In this document: piece by piece, positions 44,090 through 54,700 of the stretch | How positions within the stretch are numbered: the stretch's first letter is position 1 | Layout of the letters: every line of letters starts with the position of its first letter | DNA from: Sisyra terminalis | Lineage: Eukaryota > Arthropoda > Insecta > Neuroptera > Sisyridae | Length of the DNA stretch: 64,000 nucleotides | Direction: 5' to 3' | Assembly: GCA_958496175.1 (NCBI GenBank) | Contig: OY292276.1 | Span: 53,519,080-53,583,079, forward strand | Translations under genes and position numbers: made by a program | Notes under the pieces: generated by a model | Told to the model about the DNA's origin: nothing | The model's input: only the letters and a program-made list of their open reading frames with translations | Databases searched by the model: none

Positions 44090-44263
44090 CCTGGTCGAGT
44101 CAATATATATTTATTTTATAAGTATATTTTACCAACAACAAAAAAAACATATAAAATATTCTATACTTATTTTATATTAAATCTAGTTATTAGGTTTATA
44201 TTTGTATTTGCTATACTAAATTAATAATTACATATATATAATATTTTATCCTTAATATTGGTT

Positions 44264-46166
44264 TAAAGGCCCTAGGGGTATAAGTATAGTGAATTTGCCC
44301 TTGAAAGACATCGACACGATACTGAGAGGGTTTTTAGGTACTAATGAGATAATAAGATCCTGAAAGTTTCAGATCTCTAACCCAATCGGTTTTTGAGAAA
44401 AAGCAAAATATGTAATATTCAGAAAAAATGGATTTTCTCAGGAACGCGTGCATCGATTCATCTGAATTTTGGATATGTTTTGGGGGCTAATGGTAGCTTC
44501 TAGAAAAAAAGTTAAGAGCTATATCGGTTAATAATAACCTAGAACAAAATGGCATTTTTGTTTTAATTTTGATTTTTAACTATGATAAAAATTTAGTACA
44601 ATTACGAAACCATTTTTTTTTGGATTCCTCATCCATTTTTCTATGGATTTATGATCTTTTTAGATTTTAGGAATTGGGACGCCATATTACAAAAAAATAA
44701 AAACCACTTGTTGTGCAAATACTCACTTTATTTTTGAGTTTGAAGCTTAAATATTGATTTTGTTGCTCATTTATTTTTTATTTTAGATCAAAATAGTCAT
44801 TTTAAACTCAGAATATAAATCTTTAAGTATCAATGAATATCAACTAAAATATTATAAACATCATATGCTTATAATATAAGACACAGATTATAGTTAAAGT
44901 ATTATAAATAAAGAACAAAAAATAACTGAAAAACATATTTTTACATACAGTTTATAATCACATTTTATCAATCTTCAACACTATTATCGTCAATCACAGG
45001 TGAAACGTTATATGTATCAAATAATTTGCTTAGTATCTCAACAGGCCTCAGAATCTTTCTCAAATATCTTCTGTGTGACAAATAATAAACAATGGCAACA
45101 TGAGAGCAACATCCAATTGTTCTTCGACCGTTTGCACACTCACAACTATGCCTCAATATGCTTTTGGGACCAATAGCATTTTTTTTTTAAACTCAATGAA
45201 ACATCTATAAACTTTCCTATTGATATGACGGAATTGAACTTGAGCTTTGAGTATGTTTGACTGATCTTTGACGTACTTAATAGTAATATTATTTGTATCA
45301 TCAATCATTTCTGCTAAGTACGACACAGCCTGCTTCAAATGGTAGGAACCAGTGAAAAAGATTCGCAGATCTTTTTCCGTCATTTCTGGAAAATCTTCTA
45401 GAACTTCTAGGACTGAGTCGGTAACGTACCACATGCAACGGATAATAACGCCAATTTTTACAAGTACTTTCATTAGTATCGCAAAATAAAAAATGATTTA
45501 TCATATTAATGAACAAAGATTACGTTAAAATGTTTATACATTTTCGATAGAATTAGTTATTATGCATTGATATTAAGCGATTTAACTTTTGACTTAGGCA
45601 GAAAGAATAATTGTTTTTCTAAGTATAAAAATAATTATTTTAAATAAGATGTATCCAACATATATAAGTTACAAAATCGAGATTTAAGCTAAAAACTCAA
45701 AAATAAAGTGAATATTTGCACAACAAGTGGTTTTTATTTTTTTGTAATATGGCGTCCCAATTCCTAAAATCTAAAAAGATCATAAATCCATAGAAAAATG
45801 GATGAGGAATCCAAAAAAAAATGGTTTCGTAATTGTACTAAATTTTTATCATAGTTAAATATCAAAATTAAAACAAAAATGCCATTTTGTTCTAGGTTCT
45901 TATTAACCGATATAGCTCTTAATTTTTTTTCTAGAAGCTACCATTAGCCCCCAAAACATATCCAAAATTCAGATGAATCGATTCACGTGTTCCTGAGAAA
46001 ATCCATTTTCTGTGAATATTACATATTTTGCTTTTTCTCAAAAACCGATTGAGTTAGAGATCTGAAACTTTCAGGATCTTATTATCTCATTAGTACCTAA
46101 AAACCCTCTCAGTATCGTGTCGATATCAAGGGCAAATTCACTATACTTATACCCCTAGGGCCTTTA
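44264..46166. mobile_element. DNA transposon with ~0.5-kb terminal inverted repeats
   Basis: The left arm (44264 to about 44765) and right arm (about 45690-46166) are near-perfect inverted copies, starting AAAGGCCCTAGGGGTATAAG at the outer ends. The central ~0.9 kb holds a decayed transposase on the minus strand. The left outer flank is TTAA and the matching right flank reads GTAA in the same orientation, so a TTAA target duplication with one mutated copy is possible. Long TIRs plus a SWIM finger also fit Mutator-like elements. The family is unresolved. It is absent from the A-B spacer. Confidence 0.75.
44968..45473 (-). pseudogene. Transposase remnant with SWIM-type zinc finger
   Basis: Two frames joined by a frameshift in a 9-10 base A/T homopolymer near 45180. 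The first (45473-45153) includes Y-H-L-K-Q-A-V-S-Y and K-V-Y-R-C-F-I-E-F. The second has C-E-C-A-N-G-R-R-T-I-G-C-C-S-H-V, a clear CxCx(n)CxH SWIM-type finger. Such fingers occur at the C-terminus of several transposase groups. The catalytic core is absent, so the element is a deletion derivative. Confidence 0.6.
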
Positions 46167-46882
46167 CTTCGATATGTTTTTAAATAAATTTAAAAGTATT
46201 TTCTATTAATTGTTTGTATGTAAATAGATCTGACGATAGATAACAGAGATCTCTTATACAATTACGGTAGTAACCTGCTCGGCAGTTGTTCATAGATTTA
46301 TTTTGATTTGCACTCGCACATACACCCACATACACAAATAAAAGGAACATATTCACACAGTCAAGAATTTGAAAATTTATAACCAAATTGTTTGTGAATT
46401 TCACAATTTCACAATTATTTTTATCGTTTTTTTTTCCTTTAAAGTGGACACTATTACTCATAATTAACTCAGGGTAATCATGGTGTTATTAAATGTCATC
46501 TCAATCACTGAATTACAGCACTGAACTACTACAATTATTCGATTATATTGAACGACGATTTATTGAACATTCCTGTTCGATCGCCATTTTTGCAATTGGT
46601 GCAATAGGATGTAATACATACATTTTTTAGTTCAAAAATGCCAATGTTATTTCTTATGGGAAATCAATTTGTATTAATCCGACAACGACCAACTGCAACG
46701 GATTACCACATTTTCAACGGAAAAATTTTTGTTGCGGTCCTTATTTTAGACATGTAGATTTAGTTAATTCCATATTTCATTTAAATTATTCAATGAAGAA
46801 TCAAGGTACCTTCCAATCAATGTTACTAAGTAAACTGGGCAGCTGTTGTCACAACAATTTTACAGCAGGGATATTTTATAAA
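46167..46882. other. B-C spacer segment
   Basis: 46167-46626 shows no gene. 46627-46880 matches the A-B spacer (9568-9830) and so belongs to the duplicated unit. The match ends at ACTAGCTGACCCAGCAAAC, the edge of an interspersed repeat. Confidence 0.5.
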
Positions 46883-49254
46883 ATACTAGCTGACCCAGCA
46901 AACTTCGTACTGCCTAACATGCAATGAACGTAGTGTTTTATAAATGAATATGTTTGTTACACTTAGTTTAAATTATCAATAATAAAATGAACCAAATTAA
47001 GTTCATTAGAATAATAAATATATAAAAAGAAAATAAAAATTATATTATTATATTATTATATTAAAAGAAATCAATTATTTCAATTGCAAGTCAACCAACT
47101 CATTTCGTCGGCCTAAAGTGTTAAGCTGCTAAATTCTTTTAAAAGTGTTTTCAGGGAAAGGAAAAAAAGTAAATATAAGCTACATAAATTACTACATAAA
47201 GCAGATTTCCGATTCATTTTGCATATTAAGAAATTTTTATATTTAAATAGATTTATCAGTTTGTCATTTGATAGAATTTTTTATTCCTTCTTATTGGAAC
47301 AAAAAAACAAAAAAAAAAAAACAAAAATTAAAAGTGAACTTAGCAGATTGAGAATTTAGGTTGACGATTTGCTTTATTGAAGCTATGTATTTGGGTTCAT
47401 GCGTTGCCCTCGGATTGATTCTCTCCATTGAAGTATCTTGCCATTACATTGACATACAAAGTTTGTCAAATCAGATATCTTCAGCATAAAAAACAAAGTA
47501 GGGGTAGTAGACCAATTAGAGCTTGAAAAATGACGGGACCGATTATGATGATATATGATTTGTTAGTTTCGTCTTCCTTCCGAATAGCAGAATAACTATT
47601 AACAGATCTTAACAATTCACGGAAAAAATGAATAAAATGAGTTTTTAAATAAATTAGGCTTGGCATTTTACGCAATTGGCAGTTCACGTCACCCACACTT
47701 ATATGTCAATTTAATATTGTCGGTAATTTTTATTTAAGAAACGCATATAACCATTGAAACCATTGGAAGTTCGACGCAATGACTGATTTTGTTTTGAAGG
47801 CGCAATGATTTTACTGATTGGCGATTTCTCCCAAACATTGCCAATCATTCCAAGTTTAGATTCTGCTAATAAAATATACTCCTGCTTAAAATCATAAAAT
47901 TTGTGACACAATGTAAAAAAATTTCAGCGGGCAACATGAGTTGCGTTGCGGAGTGGTCCATCTACTGAAGCTGAAGAATTTTCCAAACAATTTTTGAATC
48001 TCGGTAATGGCAGTGTTCTAGTCGACGAATCAAGCATATTGACTTAATTTCCTTCGAATTTTGTCTCATTCAAAAATTTTACTTAATTCCTAGCTTTTTT
48101 ATAAAACAGCAGGATAATGTTTAAATCAGTTTAATTGGAATAAAAATTCAAACCAATAACACGGCTATTACCGATATTCATTCATTTCTAGGATAAATCT
48201 TCTGCTGATGGATCGTTCAGCAATGCAATTCTTATGTTTTTTTCCAGGTGAAGTTTCTTCATATATTTTATAATTATTGTTTTCGTTTGGTTTGTCATCG
48301 TTAGATATTGATTATAGTAGTTAAAAATAATATAACAATCGTTCCTTAGAAAATCAAACAAATTGAAAGATGATAAATAAAACTGCTTAGCTGTACTAAG
48401 ATTTATGTGGTTATAAATTTAGTTTATTCGTAATGAATGTACGAGCTTGTTACAGCTTAAGAGCTGTAACAAATAAAAATTTAAATATTTCAATTATCAT
48501 AACTGCTAAATTTGAATGGCCTTTATTAAAACCGATTTCAATGGTATTTTGACGGTTAGTCTTCCAAAATTTTCTTAGTTTTCATTAATAACGAATTATT
48601 GTGTCTACACTTATTCATCAAATAAAAATTTATTTAAATTTCGCGATTGTTTTACAAAATAAATATATTTGGATCGTAGTATTCGTACTTATAAAATAAC
48701 GTTTTTTTTTTTGTTTTGTAAACGTTACTGAATAAAACTGAATTTGTGCAATGTTGGTTCTTTCGTTGTTAAATGAAAATTAAATTAAAATTAATAGTCT
48801 AAATAATTAAAAAAGTGTCAAACTACATTGTTTATTCATTTTCGTAAGATTTTCTTTTAACAGTTGTTTACTATTGAATAATTGTGGTGCATTATAATAT
48901 TGTGTTTTTTTTTTTCCACTGTGTTACCTCCTGTGTTCCACTGTGTAGTAAAGATAATATTGTGTCTTTGATTTTTAAAATTGAATTTAATTTCTGAATG
49001 GAAATTTGGGTTATTGGAAGTTCAATACATACAAAATTATAAAAATAATATGAAGAAAATGGCGCCGAAAAATAGAAAAGAATCACTAAATCTAAGGTAA
49101 CATTGATAATTTAAGCTTCATATTTTAATTTGCTGGCTTGTAAATGAGGTCGTCGAAATATGACAGTTCTGTAATACTATCGCTTAAATTTTCGATGGTC
49201 GAATTTTGAGGTTTTTACTCAAAATTTTTTTTCTAAAACGGTTACTTTATGCTT
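46883..49254. other. B-C spacer with interspersed repeat debris
   Basis: This insertion relative to the A-B spacer begins at TAGCTGACCCAGCAAACTTC, a phrase I believe is common at the edge of insect interspersed repeats. Short minus-strand frames (47911-47711, 47696-47481) look like decayed protein but I cannot name them. A Helitron-like trace is listed separately. The rest is AT-rich with no supported gene. Confidence 0.4.
47925..48090 (+). pseudogene. Helitron helicase C-terminal trace
   Basis: One frame reads V-A-L-R-S-G-P-S, then E-E-F-S-K-Q-F-L-N-L-G-N-G, then V-D-E-S-S-I, then F-P-S-N-F-V, with two in-frame stops. This is the pattern N-M-R-V...F-S-x-x-L-L-x-I/L-G-x-G...P-x-D...I-x-x-P-x-x-F of the Pif1-like helicase of Helitrons. 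It is short and dead. Confidence 0.45.
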
Positions 49255-49682
49255 ATAAATAAGCATAAGGTAACAAAAAAATCTTAAAAATGCCTCTACC
49301 ACGATAACTAGACTCTTGCCGAACAGTTCAATTTCAAAGGACACAAATAGACAAAAACAAAAAAAATGTTTAGAAATATCTATGTATGCCTTTAAGTCAT
49401 GAATAGATGGGAATTTAAGGCCTTTTTGTAAGCATATATGAGTTTTAACATGTTTAATGCTTTTTTATAGGTGTAAATCTTAATAAGTATAACACAATGT
49501 ATATTAATTTTATTATGAATAATTAATGTTATGTTGGTAATTTAATAGTTAAAAATGGAATAATATTACCGATATCAACTAATTTTCGCAATTCAATTTT
49601 AGGTGGTAAGAAGTTCACGGGGTCCACTGCTATTTTATAAACAAAAAAATTATTTCCATAACATTATCAAGTATCATACATA
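49255..49682. repeat. Spacer block shared with A-B spacer and intron 21 of A
   Basis: This aligns to 15763-16090 and, over 49365-49660, to 2330-2640. It includes GGTGGTAAGAAGTTCACGGG. Non-coding. Confidence 0.6.
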
Positions 49683-50655
49683 TTAGGGTGGGTCAAAAAA
49701 ATCAATTATTTTTTTTTTACAAGTGACGCGGCAAAATGGGTTGCTAGACACCTTAAAAATATTCTCACCAAGTATGAGCTCTTCATTTTAATAGGAAGAT
49801 CCTCCGCATCGCAGTTTTGTATTTTTTTCTCAGTCCAATAGAAAAAAATTCATACCTCATCATTATCGATTGTACAGAAAAATGTTCTGAAAGAATTTTT
49901 TAGGAAATTTAATGCTCTACAAAAAAGGTATTCTATATTTTTTCCGGAAGCCTCACCATTTGAAAGGTATTAAGGTTTTAATTTTGATTATTTTAAGACA
50001 AATTTCATTTTTATTTATGAATTTTATAACTCGACAATAAATGACTCTTATACAATGCGCAATACAAATTTTTGTTGGAACTTAACTGCTCTATAAAAAT
50101 GGTTTCTTATGTATTGGCGATTCAAAAGATATTCAGCATCAAACTTTCATGTGTACGGGTTTTAAAAGTTTTTGATAAGATATTCGAAAAATTTCAATTT
50201 AATTTACAATTTTTGAGAAAATTTACACGAATTTTAGTTTTTATCAACTGAGAAACTTCAAAATATTTTTTAACAAACAAACTTGTTTGAAAATTGAAAT
50301 AAAAAACTTTTTTATAACAAATTGGACATTGTTTTTCTCTAATACTGAAATATATCAATATATATATATATATATATAATGAAAACTTTTCTTTTTTTAT
50401 TAATAAATATTTAACTAAGCGATAAACAATGTACAATTTATTTTTTTTAAATGGAGACAAATATACTTAAGTATAAAAAAAAAACTTGAAAAATATTTTG
50501 AGCTTTCTCAGTTGATAAAAACTAAAATTCGTGTAAATTTTCTCAAAACTTAAAAATTAAATTGAAATTTTTCGAATATCTCATCAAAAACTTTTAAAAC
50601 CCGTACACATGAAAGTTTGATGATGAAATATCTTTGAGATATTGGCGCAAATATT
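49683..50655. mobile_element. Inverted-repeat element in B-C spacer
   Basis: Arms of about 175 bases (about 50100-50275 and 50480-50650) are inverted copies, both carrying CATGTGTACGGGTTTTAAAAG and TTTTAGTTTTTATCAACTGAG (complemented on one side). They enclose an AT-rich loop with (TA)n. The left flank starts GGGTGGGTCAAAAAAATC, resembling a transposon terminus, without a visible right partner. No coding capacity, so a truncated foldback or MITE-type element is likely. Confidence 0.5.
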
Positions 50656-51154
50656 AGTCCAAAAAATATTTTTTTAGTCTTTAATCTTTTATTTTAAGAT
50701 GATAACTTGTTTTACATAAATATCTACATTGTTAAAAAACGTGTTCTATAATAAAATGAAAGTCATTTTCGGATTCAGCAAACCCAAAAACACAAGAATT
50801 ACGCAATAAAAACCAAAACAGGTCTCAAAGCCAAAACATATTACCATTAATGCTATAAAAGAGATTTTCATGGGGAAACTCGGAAATTTTGAATCACTAA
50901 TTTTGACTAAAGTCTTGTTTAGTTTACTATAGTCAACAAATTTTAAGAGGTTAAATATGGTGTCACTCAGATATTCGGAAGGCTTCTGATTTACACAAAG
51001 CCATGAACAAAACACTCAACCCTGAGTACTACCTATACTTTTGTTAAAAATTATTCAAAGCCATGATTAAATTCGGATCAAAGTATGTTTACAATTGCAG
51101 TATCGATGAAAATTTCAGTTATAAACTTGAACAAAATATTTTTTAAAACAAAAA
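50656..51154. other. 5' flank of copy C
   Basis: This is conserved with 16660-17162 before copy B and is the presumed promoter region. TCAGT at 51115-51119 is a possible initiator. A minus-strand 89-codon frame (51015-50746) is not kept in B and is not called a gene. Confidence 0.4.
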
Positions 51155-51751
51155 ATGTTTAATTATTTCAAAATAATGCTTCATGTGAAACTTCTTCATT
51201 TGATGTTAATTACCATCATTATCAGCGACAACCATGCTACATCGATAATACAACGATGCAGTTCTGGGTATTGTGGCAATCGAGGATATTGTAGAATAGT
51301 AGACCCTAATAACCCCAGATGTGAATGTTTTGAAAAATACTATCAAGGTAAATAAGTGTGTTGTAGTAATTTTCATTAATATTAAAAACTATTTAATACA
51401 AATTCTCTCCAATAAATTCATTTTTTCAAAAATCAGTTTTCTGCTAATTTTGTTTTCCCTTAAATTTCACTCGATTATTAAGGTTTAGAGTCAAGGAGAG
51501 CTTTGTACCGTTAAAATTAACTTTTAATTACAAAAAAAAATGAAGAATTTAATTTTTGAATTTCCTCTTCCATTATTAGTAATTAATGTTTTTCCAAACA
51601 GGATTAAAATGCAATGATATGGCAGATATCTGTGAAAAATTACCTTGTATTCCGGAAAACACAAATGCTTGCTATTCATACCTCGGCAGCTCATATTGTG
51701 ATTGCAAACCATATTTAATTGGACGTCTTTGCCAGTCATTTGTTCCACTTG
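51155..51751 (+). CDS. Copy C exons 1-2: signal peptide and two EGF-like modules
   Basis: The first ATG shared with copy B gives a signal peptide (L-L-H-L-M-L-I-T-I-I-I-S) and then EGF modules identical in cysteine pattern to B: C-S-S-G-Y-C, C-G-N-R-G-Y-C, R-C-E-C, and C-E-K-L-P-C...Y-C-D-C...R-L-C. Exon 2 encodes the same protein as B. Confidence 0.8.
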
Positions 51752-54700
51752 GTAAAAAAAAACTAAACTCAGTCTACAATACTGCTAATGGATATTAATT
51801 TTGTATCTAAAAAAATATTAATTCTCAACCCTTTAGATGTCCAACAAGCATCCTTTGGAGCCATATATGGTAATTTGGAACCGATTTCACACGAAACAAC
51901 GTCAGTTTATATACTTTTTAAGCATAAGAAAAATGTTTCGAGCATTGTCGCTATATTTGAACGAAATTATTTGGAATTTGAAAAGAAAGATTTTAAACCA
52001 GTGAAGGATGTGCAAGAGTTTGGCGAAAAGATTCGTGAAACAATACCATCTCTTGGTTGGAAAGATCCCCTACGTAAGTTACTATCGCTAAGAAGTAAAG
52101 AATACTACAACTAAACTGTAATTCATTAATATTCAGCTCAACTTTATTACAAACAAGTCAACTATGTGTTTCTACATCCTGGAAAATCACACTTAATATT
52201 TCGATCAAAAATAAGAATAAATACGACAGAGTATTTTACTGATTGGACATTTCCTTTTTTTGTTCAGTATCCTAAAAAATGTGCTGCTAATACGAGATTT
52301 CAAAATGGTGTTGCAAGGTAATCTTGGTATACAAATTATTCAATGCATTTTAATGAAAATGTTTTTTTCTAGTACAATTCCTGTATGGTATAGTAGACTA
52401 GTACCAAATAAGACATATAAATTTGGATCATCAATTACGCATATTTGCAACGAAGCGAATAAATTGAAAATTGTTTATAAACATACAATTACGAATCTTA
52501 AGTTTTTCAGTAAGAAATTTTTTTATGAATAACAATTCATAGAAATATTGCACAGCTTTAATCAATTTTATTAGAACCATTACATTTTATCGAATTTCAA
52601 TAGTTTATGAATCAATCCATTTAAAATCGGTCAGAATTAATAAAAATTGATTTTCAGCAATTTTTATTTTTCTGATGCTATAATTACGAGTCCCTTATTG
52701 ATAGACAGTCACAAAAAGCTACTTGAAAACAACTAATAAGGAATAGTATTTTCCCCTGGTAGCAATTTAATAATTCTGATTGTGAACATTTCTATGCAAG
52801 AGATGGTCTGCGGAATATTTAATTGCTGAACTGTTTTAAATATATCAGAATAATTCCAAAACCAGTACGTTCAGCATAAAATAATCTTTATATATATATA
52901 TATATATATGAGTGTTCCATACTATGAAGGCATTGTTTTTTTTTGGAATTTTGATGCGTATATCCAGAATTTTTTTTCTGTTTGACCCAAATAACTAAAA
53001 TATTGAATATTATCGTTATCGACCAACGATAACCCGTGTCGACTTGATCTCAAACTTTTAATATAAAAGTTAATGTAGAAACCATACAGGAATATAAGAT
53101 CATTGTTAATTGAGTATAAAAAACACTGCTTTGTCTGCATATTGTATTAATTAAGTATTTATTATTAGAAGAACATTATTCAGTAGTATTTCTTTACAAC
53201 TTTTGCTTTTTCCAGTTAGAATATAACTTGATTGAAACAAAGTAATCGATGATTTTCTCGGAAATTAAAAATAATCTTACTTTTATCATTTACCTTAGTA
53301 ATAAATAAAATTTATATTATTTCTTGTCAAAGTAACCATAAAATCACTAAAGTAAAGTAACGTAAAGTCACTAAGTTCACCTTTCAATAGGATATAGCGT
53401 TTACTGATTGTATAAATTTTACTTTTGGTTTTTGATCTTCATCATCATCAACGGACAAGACTGGCAATTTATCTTTTTAATACCATAAGTGTTTACAAAA
53501 CTTCTGTAAGACAGATTTTAATATTTCTTTGTCAAAGTTTTTTTAAACTTTCATGGCCTTTAAAAACCATACAAAATCACCAGGTAAAGTGCTTATAAAG
53601 CTAAAGTGCATTGCAGTCAAGATTTAACGTTAGATGTCAATAGTAAATGCCAGTAAATAAATTCTCAATAGTCATCTTTAGTGATTTCTTTAGTTAACGC
53701 AATTTGGTAAAATACTAAAATTTTGTCATTTCTGATACATTGAGATATGATAACTTTCCAGTACTACTCTGTATTTTCTAAGAATAAATATTTTTCCAAC
53801 TTTCATGGAAATTTGTAAACAATCGAATGTCAAGACTTTTTAATTGTTTGGCTAATTATTACTTTAAACACGCCTTTGAATATAAATTCGTAGACGTGAT
53901 GGCAAGAAGTAAAAGGGAGCATTTCGTAACTTAATTTCATTTTTTTGTTAATTTCTCCAAGTTTAGTATATGATCGATAGTTTGTTTACATAGTCTTTTA
54001 CAAAAACGGCCGAAAATATTAAATCGTCAATATTCTCTAGTCAATATCTGAGAAAAGATTGAATGAAAATTAGTGAAAATTTCACACAATGATCTTTATA
54101 CAAATAGAAATATATTACAAAAAAACTACGATTGGGACTGAACTATATTTAGAGTAATTGAGTGTAGAATTTCAACAAAAATGGTATCCTTCTTCACGCT
54201 CTTGTAGTGCAAAGTTAACAAACGAGAGATTGACATTTTTATAATTCATATTGATAGAATAATGTTTCAATCATTTCTTTTTTCATTTATAAATTGGCAC
54301 TGTTATTCACGGCAGCACATAGTTAATTCTTACATTTATTTTTAAATGTTAATCTCTTTGTTGAGCTTTAAATCAATGAATTATGATAATGAAAACCCAA
54401 ATAAGTTTACATTTTACAAATAACCATTGGAAAACAAATAAAGTCACTAACAGATTTTTCGTTTGGGGAATTTAAGAGGAAATTTTGAGTTACTTCCCTC
54501 TAATCGTAAAAGTTAAAAAAATTAAATAAATCAGTATTTTTTGATCAATATCTTATTTCTTTATATTTTTATCATTATACATTTTCAGATAACTTAAATG
54601 TAGTTAATTTTTGCGAGAACAAGAAAATGCAAGAAATTCCCAACATATTTAACTTGAGTATACTTGCTTCAGTTCCTTCACGAGAACATCGCGTCGTTTA

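Larger units (their letters stand above)
39771..44105 (-). mobile_element. CR1/Jockey-superfamily LINE, near full length, minus strand
   Basis: It reads from about 44105 down to an A-rich 3' end at 39771. It includes an ORF1 N-terminal zinc-finger-like part, ORF1 with zinc knuckles, ORF2 with endonuclease and RT, and a 3' UTR with AAATAAA-like sequence. Host 3' flank sequence stops exactly at its poly(T) on the plus strand. It is the same family as the element at 10325-15632 and less decayed. ORF1 and ORF2 each carry a frameshift, so it is not active as it stands. Confidence 0.8.

Noticed and set aside
45156..45516. A host gene encoding a SWIM zinc-finger protein
   Set aside because: It is enclosed by long terminal inverted repeats and frameshifted, so it is a transposase relic.
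50746..51015. Minus-strand 89-codon hydrophobic ORF upstream of copy C
   Set aside because: The corresponding sequence before copy B (about 16740-17010) is frame-disrupted, so there is no sign of conservation as protein.
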